Shown piece after piece: positions 9,158-18,830 of a stretch of DNA of 64,000 bases. Source of the DNA: UBA3537 sp964219345 (GTDB lineage: Bacteria > Bacteroidota > Bacteroidia > Flavobacteriales > Flavobacteriaceae); NCBI GenBank assembly GCA_964219345.1, contig CAXPPN010000023.1, positions 22,989 to 86,988 of the forward strand, written 5' to 3'. Numbering within the stretch: position 1 is the first letter of the stretch; every line of letters begins with the position of its first letter. The position numbers were made by a program, and so were the translations under genes. The notes beneath the pieces were generated by a model. It was given only the letters and a program-made list of their open reading frames with translations. It made no database searches and was not told where the DNA came from.

Positions 9158-10195
9158 ATGTTTCAATTAGAAGAAGATATATGGTTTTGGCTTTTATTGA
9201 TTCAATTGGGAATGCTGTTGTTATTCCTTTGGACACAACTTTGGAAAAAAAGAACGAAGCGTAAATTTTCAGATTTGAAGCTTCTAAAACGTCTTAGCCC
9301 AGATCAATCTTTGTTTAAATCTGTTTTAAAATTTATAACACTTTCTCTAGGTTTTATATGCTTAATCATCGCACTGGTCAATCCAAAAATTGGGACTTCC
9401 TTGCAAACTGTAAAAAGAGAAGGGGTTGATATTGTCTTTGCCATAGATGTTTCGAAAAGTATGCTAGCTGAAGACATCGCGCCAAATAGACTAGAAAAAG
9501 CAAAGCAACTAACAACTCAAATCATCAATAACCTTGTAAGCGACAGGGTAGGAATAATTGCATATGCTGCAAAAGCAGTCCCTCAACTTCCAATTACAAC
9601 AGATTATTCCGCTGCAAAAATGTTTTTACAAAACATGAATACCGATATGCTTTCATCGCAAGGAACAGCAATTGATGAGGCCATACAATTATCAAGGAGT
9701 TACTATAATGACGAAGAACAAACAAATCGAGTTTTAGTTATCATTTCAGATGGTGAAGACCACAACAATTTAAGCCTTGATGTGGCAGAAGCAGCTGCAA
9801 AAGAAGGTATAAAAATATTTACAATTGGTGTAGGCACTGAAAAAGGAGGCCCTATTCCAATCAAACGAAATGGTATAGTAATGAGCTATAAAAAAGACCA
9901 AAATGATGCAACTGTAATTACAAAATTGAATAAAAAAACACTTTCGGAAATTGCTGATGAAGCAAATGGTACATATGTTGATGGTAAAAACACAAGTGAT
10001 GTAATAGAAACTGTTGGAGAGATTTTGAATAAAATGGACAAAAAAGAATTTGAAGCCAAAGAATTTGCAGAATTTAAAGATCAATTTCAGTGGTTTTTGG
10101 GATTAGGACTTTTCTTTTTAATTTTGGACGTCCTATTTCTAGAACGTAAAACAGCTTGGCTAAAACGCCTGAACTTATTCAATGAAAACCTATGA
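9158..10195 (+). CDS. batB: BatB, VWA-domain inner-membrane protein
   Basis: 345 residues, organised like BatA: an N-terminal span (7-27), a second span (about 56-74), a VWA domain with an intact metal-site DVSKS (97-101), GTAIDEAI as the conserved Thr loop, and a C-terminal span (WFLGLGLFFLILDVLFL). It is clearly a paralogue of the preceding protein. The stop codon overlaps the batC start, consistent with coupled translation. Confidence 0.9.
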   Translation: MFQLEEDIWFWLLLIQLGMLLLFLWTQLWKKRTKRKFSDLKLLKRLSPDQSLFKSVLKFITLSLGFICLIIALVNPKIGTSLQTVKREGVDIVFAIDVSKSMLAEDIAPNRLEKAKQLTTQIINNLVSDRVGIIAYAAKAVPQLPITTDYSAAKMFLQNMNTDMLSSQGTAIDEAIQLSRSYYNDEEQTNRVLVIISDGEDHNNLSLDVAEAAAKEGIKIFTIGVGTEKGGPIPIKRNGIVMSYKKDQNDATVITKLNKKTLSEIADEANGTYVDGKNTSDVIETVGEILNKMDKKEFEAKEFAEFKDQFQWFLGLGLFFLILDVLFLERKTAWLKRLNLFNENL

Positions 10196-11040
10196 AAATA
10201 AGTACAAAAAAATATATGAGCTATTATTGTATAAATTTCTCTTTGTACAGGTTTACTGTGCTCGTTCTTTTATCTTGTAGTTTTTCATTTGCTCAAGAAT
10301 TAGATAAACTTCAAGTTGAGTCCGATGCTCTTGTTTATGAAGGAAATTTAGCATCAAAAGAGAACTTTATTGAAGCGGAAAAATATTATAGAAAAGCAAT
10401 ATCAAAAAAAGAAACAAATGCCAAAGGCGCTTACAATCTAGGCAATGCATATTACAGTTCCGAGCTTTATGACGAAGCCATTTCCAAACTTATAGAAGCC
10501 ACAAAAAATGGCACTAAAGAAGAAAAACACCAAGCATTTCATAATATTGGAAACACCTTAATGCAAAATAAAAAATGTAGAGAAGCTGTTGAAGCCTATA
10601 AAAATGCATTAAGAAACAATCCCTCTGATGAAGAAAGTCGCTACAATTTAGCACTTGCTAAAGAATGCGCCAAAGAACAAGGCGGTGGCGAGAGTGAAGA
10701 CGAGAAAAAAGATAAAGAAAAGGACGAAAATAAAAAGGAAGACCAAAAAGAAGATAGCGACAAACAACAGGACAAAAACGAACAAAATAAAGATCAAGAC
10801 GGAGACGAAAAAGAAGAGAACGAAGGGTCCGACAAAAAGGATAACAATGGAAACCCCAAAGATCAAGAAGGTGATCAAAAAAATCCTAATCAAAAAAATA
10901 AAAACCAACAAGGAAAACTATCTCCTCAGCAAGTCAAAAACCTGCTTGAAGCTATGAATAATGAAGAAAATAAAGTTCAAGAAAAAATGAATGCATCCAA
11001 AGTAAAAGGTGTACAAGTAAAAACAGATAAAGATTGGTAA
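10192..11040 (+). CDS. batC: BatC, TPR protein with a charged low-complexity tail
   Basis: 282 residues. An N-terminal signal or anchor (to about residue 33, SCSFSFAQE) is followed by TPR-like helices (about 55-155: AEKYYRKAI, AYNLGNAYYSS, ALRNNPSDEESRYNLALA). A Lys/Glu/Asp/Asn/Gln-rich tail (about 162-245) follows, and a short conserved C-terminus (PQQVKNLLEAMNNEE). The coding strand of the tail (about 10690-10910) is almost pure purine plus C. Probably a periplasmic protein-interaction module for BatA/BatB. Confidence 0.88.
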   Translation: MKISTKKYMSYYCINFSLYRFTVLVLLSCSFSFAQELDKLQVESDALVYEGNLASKENFIEAEKYYRKAISKKETNAKGAYNLGNAYYSSELYDEAISKLIEATKNGTKEEKHQAFHNIGNTLMQNKKCREAVEAYKNALRNNPSDEESRYNLALAKECAKEQGGGESEDEKKDKEKDENKKEDQKEDSDKQQDKNEQNKDQDGDEKEENEGSDKKDNNGNPKDQEGDQKNPNQKNKNQQGKLSPQQVKNLLEAMNNEENKVQEKMNASKVKGVQVKTDKDW

Positions 11041-11043
11041 TTT

Positions 11044-12804
11044 ATGAAGTTTAGATTGCTTTTATTATTGATTTTTCTATCGAGTTTTGCCATGTCTCAG
11101 GTTAAATTCGAGGCAAAAACAAGTAAAACACAGCTTGGAGTGAATGAACGTTTGCGTATAGACTTTACTATGAATGAAGACGGAGATAATTTTATACCTC
11201 CAAGTTTTGAAAATTTTAAGGTTGTTGGTGGGCCAAGTCAATCCATTAACAACTCTTGGATTAATGGTGTGCGTTCTTTCTCAAAAAGCTACACCTACTT
11301 CTTATCTCCCACAAAAAGAGGAACTTTTACAATTGGACAATCAAGCATTGAAATTGATGGTAACACATATAAAACTTCGCCAATACAAATTACAGTCACC
11401 GCTGCTGTTGAAATTCCTAAAGACCCAAATGACCCAAATTATATTGCTTCAGAAAGCATCCATTTAGTGGCTGAAGTTTCAACAACAAAGCCCTATTTAA
11501 ATGAGCCTGTTAGTGTTATTTATAAACTTTATGTGGCAGAAAACACTGGAGTAAGAAATTGGTCTGAATTGGACAGTCCTAGATATAACGATTTTTGGAG
11601 TCAAAACATTGAAGTAAACAGACAAAATGTCAAAGAGGGTAAGTATAAAGGAGAAAACTACCGCTATGTTGTTTTAAAAAAAACAGTGCTATACCCACAA
11701 AAAACAGGAAAGTTAAGTATAGAACCACTTACCTTAGACGTTAGTGTTGAGGTGCCCTCTAAAAGAAGAGATATTTTTGGTCGTCTTATGATGACCACTA
11801 CAAATCGGACTGTTACTGCTGGAAAAAGAACAATTGATGTCAAATCATTGCCAAGTAATGGAAGGCCAGACGATTTTTCTGGGGCTGTTGGAAGCTTTGA
11901 GTTTAATATGACTTCAAATAAAAATACATTGAAAGCAACAGAAGCTTTTGATCTAAAACTTGAAGTCTCTGGAAAAGGAAATTTAAAATTATTTAAACTT
12001 CCAAAACCTAATCTTCCTAATGCGCTTGAAGTCTATGAACCAGAGCATTCTGAAAAAGTTTCTACCAATCTCTCTGGTATGAGGGGTAGCATTTCAGACA
12101 CATATACTGTTGTGCCAAATGCACAAGGGCAATATCCGATTCCAACGGTGTCTTTTTCTTACTTTGATCTCAATACAAAAACCTATAAGACGCTTACTTC
12201 AAATGACTTGGTGGTGACAGTAACTGATGACCCCGAACTCAGCTCTAATGAAAATTCCGTAACAAAAAAAGTGCAAAAAACCAATGTAACCACTTTATCA
12301 AAACAATTTTCTTCTTTCAAATCCAATGGCAATTTAGAACCAATAACTAAAACTAAATTTTATAATACTCCATTGTTTTGGTGGCTATTTTTTGGGCCTC
12401 TACTGCTCATCCCTCTAATCATTATCGTCACTCGAAATCGTGGAAAAAGAGCTTTGGATATAGAAGGTAATAAAATACGAAAAACGAACAAGCTGGCGCG
12501 AAAATATCTAAGCTCTTCAAAGAAAGCAATAGGAAATAAAGAAGCGTTTTATGTGGCTTTGGAGCGAGCTTTACACAACTATCTTAAATCTAAATTAAAA
12601 ATAGAAACTAGTGATTTTAGCAAAGATAAAATTGACCAGCTTTTAACTAAAAAAGAGGTTCAAAAAGACGCAACATCTCAATTTTTAGACGTTCTAAAAT
12701 CTTGTGAGCTTGCACGATACACCCCACTAGGCGTCGCCGATATGGAGCGTGATTATCAAAAAGCCGTTGAAACCATAAACACACTTGACAAACAACTAAA
12801 ATAG
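11044..12804 (+). CDS. batD: BatD, large envelope protein of the Bat operon
   Basis: 586 residues. A signal peptide ends near residue 18 (SSFAMSQ). Several beta-sandwich-like extracytoplasmic repeats follow (for example YTYFLSPTKRGTFTIG and VVLKKTVLYPQKTGKLSI). One membrane span lies at about 441-463 (PLFWWLFFGPLLLIPLIIIV) and a helical cytoplasmic C-terminus follows. The domain order is typical of BatD (oxygen-tolerance family). It starts 3 bases after batC and ends 1 base before batE. Confidence 0.88.
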   Translation: MKFRLLLLLIFLSSFAMSQVKFEAKTSKTQLGVNERLRIDFTMNEDGDNFIPPSFENFKVVGGPSQSINNSWINGVRSFSKSYTYFLSPTKRGTFTIGQSSIEIDGNTYKTSPIQITVTAAVEIPKDPNDPNYIASESIHLVAEVSTTKPYLNEPVSVIYKLYVAENTGVRNWSELDSPRYNDFWSQNIEVNRQNVKEGKYKGENYRYVVLKKTVLYPQKTGKLSIEPLTLDVSVEVPSKRRDIFGRLMMTTTNRTVTAGKRTIDVKSLPSNGRPDDFSGAVGSFEFNMTSNKNTLKATEAFDLKLEVSGKGNLKLFKLPKPNLPNALEVYEPEHSEKVSTNLSGMRGSISDTYTVVPNAQGQYPIPTVSFSYFDLNTKTYKTLTSNDLVVTVTDDPELSSNENSVTKKVQKTNVTTLSKQFSSFKSNGNLEPITKTKFYNTPLFWWLFFGPLLLIPLIIIVTRNRGKRALDIEGNKIRKTNKLARKYLSSSKKAIGNKEAFYVALERALHNYLKSKLKIETSDFSKDKIDQLLTKKEVQKDATSQFLDVLKSCELARYTPLGVADMERDYQKAVETINTLDKQLK

Positions 12805-12805
12805 T

Positions 12806-13555
12806 ATGAAAAATATAATTATTATTTCCTTTTGGTTGATTGGAGCTCTTGGGTATTCCCAGGATAATTTGCAGTTTGATCAAGCTAACTCGCTGTATAA
12901 CAATGGAAAGTATGATGCTGCAATTTTAGCTTATGAAAACATACTTGAAAATAATTTGCACTCTAGTGCGCTGTATTTTAATATGGCTAATTGTTATTAT
13001 AAATTAAACAAAATTGCAGCTAGTATTTATTATTATGAGAAAGCATTAAAGCTATCCCCCAACGATAAAGACATTCAAAACAATTTGGGTTTTGCACAAC
13101 AGATGACTATCGATCAATTTAATGCAATCCCTGAGTTAGGGGTGTCTAAATTTTATAAAAAATTAGCACAAATATTTAGTGTTAACGGCTGGGCAATTTT
13201 ATGTGTATTTCTAATGTGTGTTTTTGTTGGGTTTTTTATCGCATATTTCCTTTCTTATAATACAAAAACAAAAAGACTCTTTTTTGTAATGGGGGTATTA
13301 TCTATCCTAATACTCATTATATCTTTTATTTTACTCAACAAAAAAATAGTCTTAAACAGTGAGCGTTTTGGTATCATTTACCCACAAGAAATTAATGTAA
13401 AAACAGAGCCGAATCTTAGAAGTGAAACTGCTTTTGTTTTACACGAAGGTACAAAAGTACAAATCATAGAATCATACAAAAATAACTGGTTAAAAATTAA
13501 ACTCATAGACGGAAATATTGGATGGGTTTCAAATAATGCCCTCCAAGAATTCTAA
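12806..13555 (+). CDS. batE: BatE, TPR and SH3b-domain membrane protein
   Basis: 249 residues: a signal peptide (to about residue 18), TPR motifs (ALYFNMANCYYKL, ASIYYYEKALKLSPNDKD), two membrane spans (about 130-150 and 160-178), and a C-terminal bacterial SH3 domain (VKTEPNLRSET ... WLKIKLIDGNIGWV). This is the last gene of the Bat set. A 70-base gap without a strong terminator separates it from the broken sulP gene. Confidence 0.88.
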   Translation: MKNIIIISFWLIGALGYSQDNLQFDQANSLYNNGKYDAAILAYENILENNLHSSALYFNMANCYYKLNKIAASIYYYEKALKLSPNDKDIQNNLGFAQQMTIDQFNAIPELGVSKFYKKLAQIFSVNGWAILCVFLMCVFVGFFIAYFLSYNTKTKRLFFVMGVLSILILIISFILLNKKIVLNSERFGIIYPQEINVKTEPNLRSETAFVLHEGTKVQIIESYKNNWLKIKLIDGNIGWVSNNALQEF

Positions 13556-13625
13556 TTTTATTTACTTATGGTATAACACAATACATTTTATTTAAACACA
13601 TTTTTTAAGCCCTAAACTAAACTCC

Positions 13626-14719
13626 ATGAAAAACACAAACAACCTATTCTCAAACATTAAGGGTGATGCCTTCGGCGGTATCACTGCAGGAATCGTTGCT
13701 TTACCACTAGCACTCGCCTTTGGCGTTTCCTCTGGTCTTGGTCCAAGCGCTGGACTTTATGGTGCTATTTTTATAAGTTTTTTTGCTGCACTTTATGGTG
13801 GAACAAACACACAAATCTCTGGTCCAACCGCACCAATGACAGCGGTAAGTATGGTTATTATTGCTGGCATTGTTGCTGCCAATGATGGCAACGTAGAAAA
13901 AGCTTTACCATCCATTTTGATGGTGTTTTTATTGGCGGAAATAATGCAAATTGGCCTAGGTTTTTTAGGACTTGGAAAATATATAAAATACATTCCGTAC
14001 CCTGTTGTTTCTGGATTTATGACAGCAATTGGTGTCATTATTCTTTTAAGTCAAATCTTACCCTCTTTGGGATACAATCCAAAAGAAGATTTAGAATATG
14101 TTAATCAGTTTAAACCACAAGCAGAAGAAATTATTCTTGAAAATATTTTAAAAGACGAAGCCGGTGAAGGGATTCTTGTTTTAGAGGATTTTAAAGAAAC
14201 TATAAAAAGAGCATATTAATTGTTTTAATTTTATCAACGTTTTGGGATTTAATTTTTGCTGTTGGGATTGGACTACTCATTTCGTGTTTAATGTTTATGA
14301 AACTTATTGGCGTTCTTACAGCTGAACGCTCAGAGCTTGATACTTTGAAGGAAGAAGCATGGCCAGATGAAATAGATTTTCCAAAAAACTTAAAAGGAGA
14401 GGTTTTTATAAAACACATCAAAGGACCATTATTTTTTGGGTCAACTTCTGAATTTCAACAATTATATAAGCAAATTCCCGAAGGAGCAAAAACAGTTGTG
14501 ATTCGACTTAGTAGAATGCAATATATGGATCAATCGGGTTTGTATGTGATGGAAGATACACTTCAAGATTTAAAAGCTAAAGGCGTAGATGTGATTTTTG
14601 TAGGGCTTCTAAAACAGCCTAGATACATGATGGAGCGCATTGATATAATTCCCGATTTTATTCCAGAGGAACGTATATATCAATCATTCAAAGCTTATTT
14701 AAGCAGCCTATCTAAATAG
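13626..14719 (+). pseudogene. SulP-family anion transporter with an internal out-of-frame deletion
   Basis: The N-terminal 197 codons (13626-14219) encode the first SulP membrane segments: GITAGIVALPLALAFG, SGPTAPMTAVS and IPYPVVSGFMTAIGV. They end IKRAY-stop. In another frame, from 14213, the sequence continues ILIVLILSTFWDLIFAVGIG and LLISCLMFMKLIG, which is the last SulP helix. An intact STAS domain ends at 14719 (FIKHIKGPLFFG, MQYMDQSGLYVMED). About 200 residues, covering the middle transmembrane helices, are missing and the junction near 14210 is out of frame. The STAS part could still be translated from the ATG at 14291. An intact, different SulP gene lies at 42315-44507. Misassembly is the main alternative. 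Confidence 0.85.
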
Positions 14720-14723
14720 CTTT

Positions 14724-15251
14724 TTATTCTTGTTCTGAATTTTTAGTTTTTGGAATCTCCAGTATCTTATCCTCATTAATAAATTGAGGTAAAATCATTG
14801 GAGCTATAGATGCGACTGGTTTATATAAAATTGAATCTTCCAATTCTTCTTCTGAAACCAATGAGAGCGTATTATTGAAACGATCAAAAACAAGCAATAA
14901 AACGGAAAGAGTAAGTGCAATTTTTAACCCCCCAAAAAGTGCACCCAATAATTTATTAATGATACCAAGAGCGGCAAAGTTTGCAAGTTTTGTTAATGCC
15001 TTTCCAGCAAGAGATATCGCCAAAACAATAACAACAAAAGTGATTATAAAAGAGGAAATGTTTATTTTTTTTCCTGACCAGTCCACATAATTTGATAAAA
15101 ATTCTGCGGCATAATTACTAAAGTGAACCGCTCCATATACCCCCAACATTAACGCCAAAAGTGAGGCCACCTCTACAAACAAGCCTTTGAAAAAACCTTT
15201 AATAATTCCATAAATAATGAGTGCTCCAAGGATAATATCAATAACAGGCAT
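14724..15251 (-). CDS. CvpA-family membrane protein
   Basis: 175 residues with four predicted membrane segments (IIDIILGALIIYGIIKGFFKG type start, then VASLLALMLGVYGAVHF, FIITFVVIVLAISLAG, and LLGALFGGLKIALTLSVLLL). This is the CvpA/colicin V production family arrangement, and the GxxxGxxxG-rich helices fit. Its role in Bacteroidota is not established. It is convergent with the broken sulP gene (4 bases apart) and divergent from a small conserved gene. Confidence 0.8.
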   Translation of the reverse strand: MPVIDIILGALIIYGIIKGFFKGLFVEVASLLALMLGVYGAVHFSNYAAEFLSNYVDWSGKKINISSFIITFVVIVLAISLAGKALTKLANFAALGIINKLLGALFGGLKIALTLSVLLLVFDRFNNTLSLVSEEELEDSILYKPVASIAPMILPQFINEDKILEIPKTKNSEQE

Positions 15252-15314
15252 AAAAAGAATTTGAGTTATTATTTCTTTAATGAGAAATTTGAGTCTAAAT
15301 TTACAAAATAAATT

Positions 15315-15671
15315 ATGGCAAGAGACGAAAAACTAAAAAAACGCTGGGAAACACTTGTAGAAAAACTCTCTCTACGCTTTGCTGATGGTGCACCATTGGA
15401 CCTCGATGGAATTATTTATCTTATTGGTGTTCAAGAACTTGGGCAGCTTCATCGCCGCTTCAAAAAAGACGAAAAACTCAACTTAATGCATATTGCTATT
15501 TGTAGACTTTTGTTGCCATATGGGTATTACGAGCTTGATTTTGTTGATAAAGATGGATGGCCACACTATAAAATAAAGGCACAATTGCCCAATTTAAAAG
15601 CAGGAGAACAAAGTGTTTTAATGAAAGAAGCTATTGTAAACTATTTTCTCGAACACGAATTTATTAGATAA
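15315..15671 (+). CDS. Small conserved hypothetical protein
   Basis: 118 residues, cytoplasmic, helical, with a conserved-looking core LSLRFADGAPLDLDGIIYLI and PYGYYELDFVDKDGWPHY. It is the type of short protein found next to pheS and cvpA in flavobacteria; I cannot name its function. The start at 15315 follows TAAATTTAC, one base off the usual -7 box. It lies 32 bases upstream of pheS. Confidence 0.7.
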   Translation: MARDEKLKKRWETLVEKLSLRFADGAPLDLDGIIYLIGVQELGQLHRRFKKDEKLNLMHIAICRLLLPYGYYELDFVDKDGWPHYKIKAQLPNLKAGEQSVLMKEAIVNYFLEHEFIR

Positions 15672-15678
15672 GATTTCT

Positions 15679-15686
15679 TAAATTTG
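15679..15686 (+). promoter_or_regulatory. -7 box for pheS
   Basis: TAAATTTG is an exact match to the Bacteroidota -7 consensus TAnnTTTG, 18 bases upstream of the pheS ATG. No clear TTG -33 element at the standard distance. Confidence 0.45.
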
Positions 15687-15703
15687 GCTTTTATTTCAAA
15701 ACC

Positions 15704-16723
15704 ATGATTGACCGCATTCAAAAATTAATTGACGAAGCCAATAGTTTTACAACAAACTCTGCTACTGAACTTGAGGCTTTTCGAATAAAGTTTTTAGGCA
15801 AAAAAGGGCTTTTAAATGATTTGTTTGCTGACTTCAAATCGGTGCCAAATGATCAAAAAAAAGCCTATGGTCAAGCCATAAATACGCTAAAGTCTACAGC
15901 GCAAGAAAAAGTAAATTCTCTCAAAACTAGCCTCGAAAGCAACAATTCAAATGCTTCATCTCTGGGAGATTTGACACGTCCTGGTGAACCAACAAACATT
16001 GGTGGTCGACACCCAATCTCTTTAGTGAAAAATCAAATTATAGACATCTTTTCTCGAATAGGATTTAACGTTAGTGAAGGGCCAGAAATTGAAGATGATT
16101 GGCACAATTTTACGGCTTTAAATTTACCAGAGCATCATCCTGCAAGAGATATGCAAGACACTTTTTTTGTACAAACAAATCCTGATATCTTATTGCGTAC
16201 TCATACAAGTTCCGTTCAGGTGCGTTATATGGAAAACAACAGACCTCCTATTCGAACTATTTCACCTGGAAGAGTATATCGAAACGAAGCAATTTCTGCG
16301 CGTTCTCATTGCTTTTTCCATCAAGTTGAAGGCTTGTACATAGATAAAAATGTAAGTTTTGCCGATTTGAAACAAACCCTCCAATATTTTACAACTGAAC
16401 TTTTTGGTAAATCAAAAATTCGCCTTAGGCCCTCTTATTTTCCTTTTACGGAGCCTAGCGCAGAAGTGGATGTATATTGGGGACTTGAAACTGAAACTGA
16501 TTATAAAATGACAAAAGGAACTGGTTGGCTGGAAATTATGGGTTGTGGAATGGTGGATCCAAATGTCCTTGAAAATTGTGGAATTGACACCAAAGAATAT
16601 ACTGGGTTTGCTTTTGGAATGGGGATAGATCGTATCGCTTTGTTGCTGCATCAAATCAATGATATTCGCTTATTAAGTGAAAATGACATACGTTTTTTGG
16701 AGCAATTTAAAAGCACCTTATAG
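15704..16723 (+). CDS. pheS: Phenylalanine--tRNA ligase alpha subunit
   Basis: 339 residues, normal length. It charges tRNA-Phe together with PheT, which is not in this window. Class II synthetase signatures are present: GRHPISLVKNQIIDIF, NFTALNLPEHHPARDMQDTF, the Arg of motif 2 in SPGRVYRNEAISARSHCFFH, and motif 3 in GFAFGMGIDRIALLLH. The N-terminal coiled-coil tRNA-binding arm (residues 1-90) is present. The separation from pheT is usual for flavobacteria. Confidence 0.95.
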   Translation: MIDRIQKLIDEANSFTTNSATELEAFRIKFLGKKGLLNDLFADFKSVPNDQKKAYGQAINTLKSTAQEKVNSLKTSLESNNSNASSLGDLTRPGEPTNIGGRHPISLVKNQIIDIFSRIGFNVSEGPEIEDDWHNFTALNLPEHHPARDMQDTFFVQTNPDILLRTHTSSVQVRYMENNRPPIRTISPGRVYRNEAISARSHCFFHQVEGLYIDKNVSFADLKQTLQYFTTELFGKSKIRLRPSYFPFTEPSAEVDVYWGLETETDYKMTKGTGWLEIMGCGMVDPNVLENCGIDTKEYTGFAFGMGIDRIALLLHQINDIRLLSENDIRFLEQFKSTL

Positions 16724-16743
16724 TACCGCTCAATAAAAACTAG

Positions 16744-17745
16744 TTAATCTAAATTTTCAGTTAATTTCTTTAATGCACGTTTGGGGTTCTTATTGTTGTA
16801 GAGTACCTGATATACCATATCAATAATTGGAGTTCTTGCAGAATTTTTAGAATTTTGATTAATTTTATAAGCACTTTTCGTCGCATAATAGCCTTCCGCA
16901 ACCATATTCATCTCCATTTGTGCAGACTTCACTGTGTAGCCCTTACCAATCATATTGCCAAACATTCTATTTCGGGAAAAGGTTGAATACCCTGTGACCA
17001 ACAAATCACCTAAATAGACTGTTTCATTGATTTTACGTTTCATCTTATATACTTTCTTAATGAAACGCTTCATTTCACGAATAGCATTGCTCATCAAAAC
17101 ACTTTGAAAATTATCGCCATACCCCAATCCATGAGCAATTCCTGCTGCTATAGCATAAATGTTTTTCAACATGGCTGCATACTCTGCTCCAATAACATCA
17201 TCGTGAATTTTTGTATTTATATAATGATTAGAAATTTGATTTGCTATGGCCTTTGCTATATCTTTATTTGTACAGGCAATGGTTAAATACGAAAGTCGCT
17301 CTAATGCCACTTCTTCGGCATGACATGGGCCCACCAAAACCGCAACTTGATCAAATGGGACGCCTAGGTTTTGATGAAAATGCTCTCCAACCAAAAGCCC
17401 TGTTTCTGGAACTATTCCTTTTACGGCAGATAAAATTATTTTGTCTGAAATATTTATATTTAACAAATTGAGTTGCTCATAAATAAATGCGGATGGAATC
17501 GCAAAGACTAACACGTCTGCTGAACGCGCTACTTTATTTATATCATCACTCAACACAAGTCGGTTGACATCAAACTCAACGGAGCTTAAATATGAGGGGT
17601 TGTGTTGCTCTTTTTTTATGTACTCAATTGTTTGAGGTTTACGTATATACCAACCAACAGAGTCTGTTTTCTCGCACAACATTTTTACAATTGCTGTTGC
17701 CCAGCTGCCGCTTCCAAAGACTGTATATTTTAATTGTGATGCCAT
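16744..17745 (-). CDS. gpsA: Glycerol-3-phosphate dehydrogenase [NAD(P)+]
   Basis: 333 residues. It reduces dihydroxyacetone phosphate to sn-glycerol-3-phosphate for phospholipid synthesis. The N-terminal Rossmann loop reads GSGSWA (11-16). The catalytic Lys194 lies in AMLKNIYAIAAGIAHGLG, and the conserved GDLLVTGYSTFSRNRMFG follows. The start is supported by an upstream -7 box on the minus strand 20 bases away. It is convergent with pheS (20 bases). Confidence 0.93.
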   Translation of the reverse strand: MASQLKYTVFGSGSWATAIVKMLCEKTDSVGWYIRKPQTIEYIKKEQHNPSYLSSVEFDVNRLVLSDDINKVARSADVLVFAIPSAFIYEQLNLLNINISDKIILSAVKGIVPETGLLVGEHFHQNLGVPFDQVAVLVGPCHAEEVALERLSYLTIACTNKDIAKAIANQISNHYINTKIHDDVIGAEYAAMLKNIYAIAAGIAHGLGYGDNFQSVLMSNAIREMKRFIKKVYKMKRKINETVYLGDLLVTGYSTFSRNRMFGNMIGKGYTVKSAQMEMNMVAEGYYATKSAYKINQNSKNSARTPIIDMVYQVLYNNKNPKRALKKLTENLD

Positions 17746-17764
17746 TTTTTAAAATTTACCTGAA

Positions 17765-17772
17765 CAAAAGTA
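17765..17772 (-). promoter_or_regulatory. -7 box for gpsA
   Basis: Read on the minus strand this is TACTTTTG, an exact TAnnTTTG, 20 bases upstream of the gpsA start codon. No good -33 TTG. Confidence 0.4.
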
Positions 17773-17864
17773 CTAAAAAATTAATGCTTATAATCTATTG
17801 AATATCAGCAACATACTCTTTTGGCACGTATTTTGAAACCACATAAGTAATTTAAATCTGATAC

Positions 17865-18830
17865 ATGATGAAAACGCTAAAACTTTATTTTCTGTCCTTT
17901 CTTTCTCTATTTCTTTTTTTGTCTTGTGAGCGTAACGATCTTCATGTGCCCGCAAATAATAATAACAATATTTCACTAGAGCAACTCTTAAGAACCTATG
18001 AGCTTTGGTATGTTGATCTCAATAGTACTAGTGGTAATGGGCAAACGGCATTTGTTGAAATGGCATTCACACTATCATTTTTAAACGGAAATTTATATGC
18101 AAATAACAATTTGGTTGGGTTTGGTGAACAAGGAAATGGCTATGGAATTTCTGTTGGCGAATATGAAACCGGTGGGATTATTTTGGATATTTATCATGAT
18201 ATCGATGGACATCAACGTTTTGCAGTATATCAAGAGAGTGCAACCTCAATTGAGCTTTATAACCCATCCAACAACACATCATATTTTTTAGACGGATATC
18301 AACGAAACGAGTTTGACTACGATAAGGTGTTTTTTGAAAATGTGGACTATTTTCTTCAAGAATACAAGTCTTGGGAAAAAACACTTACAAGTGCTGAGGG
18401 TAATGAAACTAATTTTGATAATGAAAACTACCTCTATTTTTTCAATGAAAACAACAATAATTTATTCAAAAGTTCAGAGGACGAAGATATTGGTAATGTC
18501 GATAATATTTATTGGGATTATACAGGAGAATATATTGTAGAACATATTTCTGGTGGTGATACAAAAAAACTAACTTTAGACTATGATTTTTATGGTGATG
18601 ACCTTTTTGAGTTATCTGTAATAAATGACGAACTGATAAGACTATACCATTCAGGTTCTGGAAAAACTTACGAATTTCGTGGCGTCAATAATATTGTGTT
18701 TATGAGAACACAAGAAAACGGTAAATCAGGCAATAGCTCGATGAAGGTTCGTCCACAAAAAACAATAAGAAAAGAGAATTTGCGCGCTAAGAAGCGCTCC
18801 AATACGGCAACCTATTTTGCTAAGCCGTAA
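17865..18830 (+). CDS. Hypothetical lipoprotein
   Basis: 321 residues. A type II signal peptide ends FLFLSCERN, with the lipobox Cys near residue 25. The mature protein is acidic, aromatic-rich and probably beta-structured (EYETGGIILDIYHDIDGH, NYLYFFNENNNN). It ends in a basic tail. I recognise no family; the length and character suit a secreted or surface lipoprotein. ATG codons at 17865 and 17868 are both possible starts. The 3' end overlaps the end of the convergent next gene by 11 bases. Confidence 0.65.
   Translation: MMKTLKLYFLSFLSLFLFLSCERNDLHVPANNNNNISLEQLLRTYELWYVDLNSTSGNGQTAFVEMAFTLSFLNGNLYANNNLVGFGEQGNGYGISVGEYETGGIILDIYHDIDGHQRFAVYQESATSIELYNPSNNTSYFLDGYQRNEFDYDKVFFENVDYFLQEYKSWEKTLTSAEGNETNFDNENYLYFFNENNNNLFKSSEDEDIGNVDNIYWDYTGEYIVEHISGGDTKKLTLDYDFYGDDLFELSVINDELIRLYHSGSGKTYEFRGVNNIVFMRTQENGKSGNSSMKVRPQKTIRKENLRAKKRSNTATYFAKP

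Noticed and set aside
10648..10957. Lys-rich or hydrophobic alternative reading frames over batC on both strands
   Set aside because: They are by-products of the purine-rich low-complexity tail of BatC, without start signals or homology.
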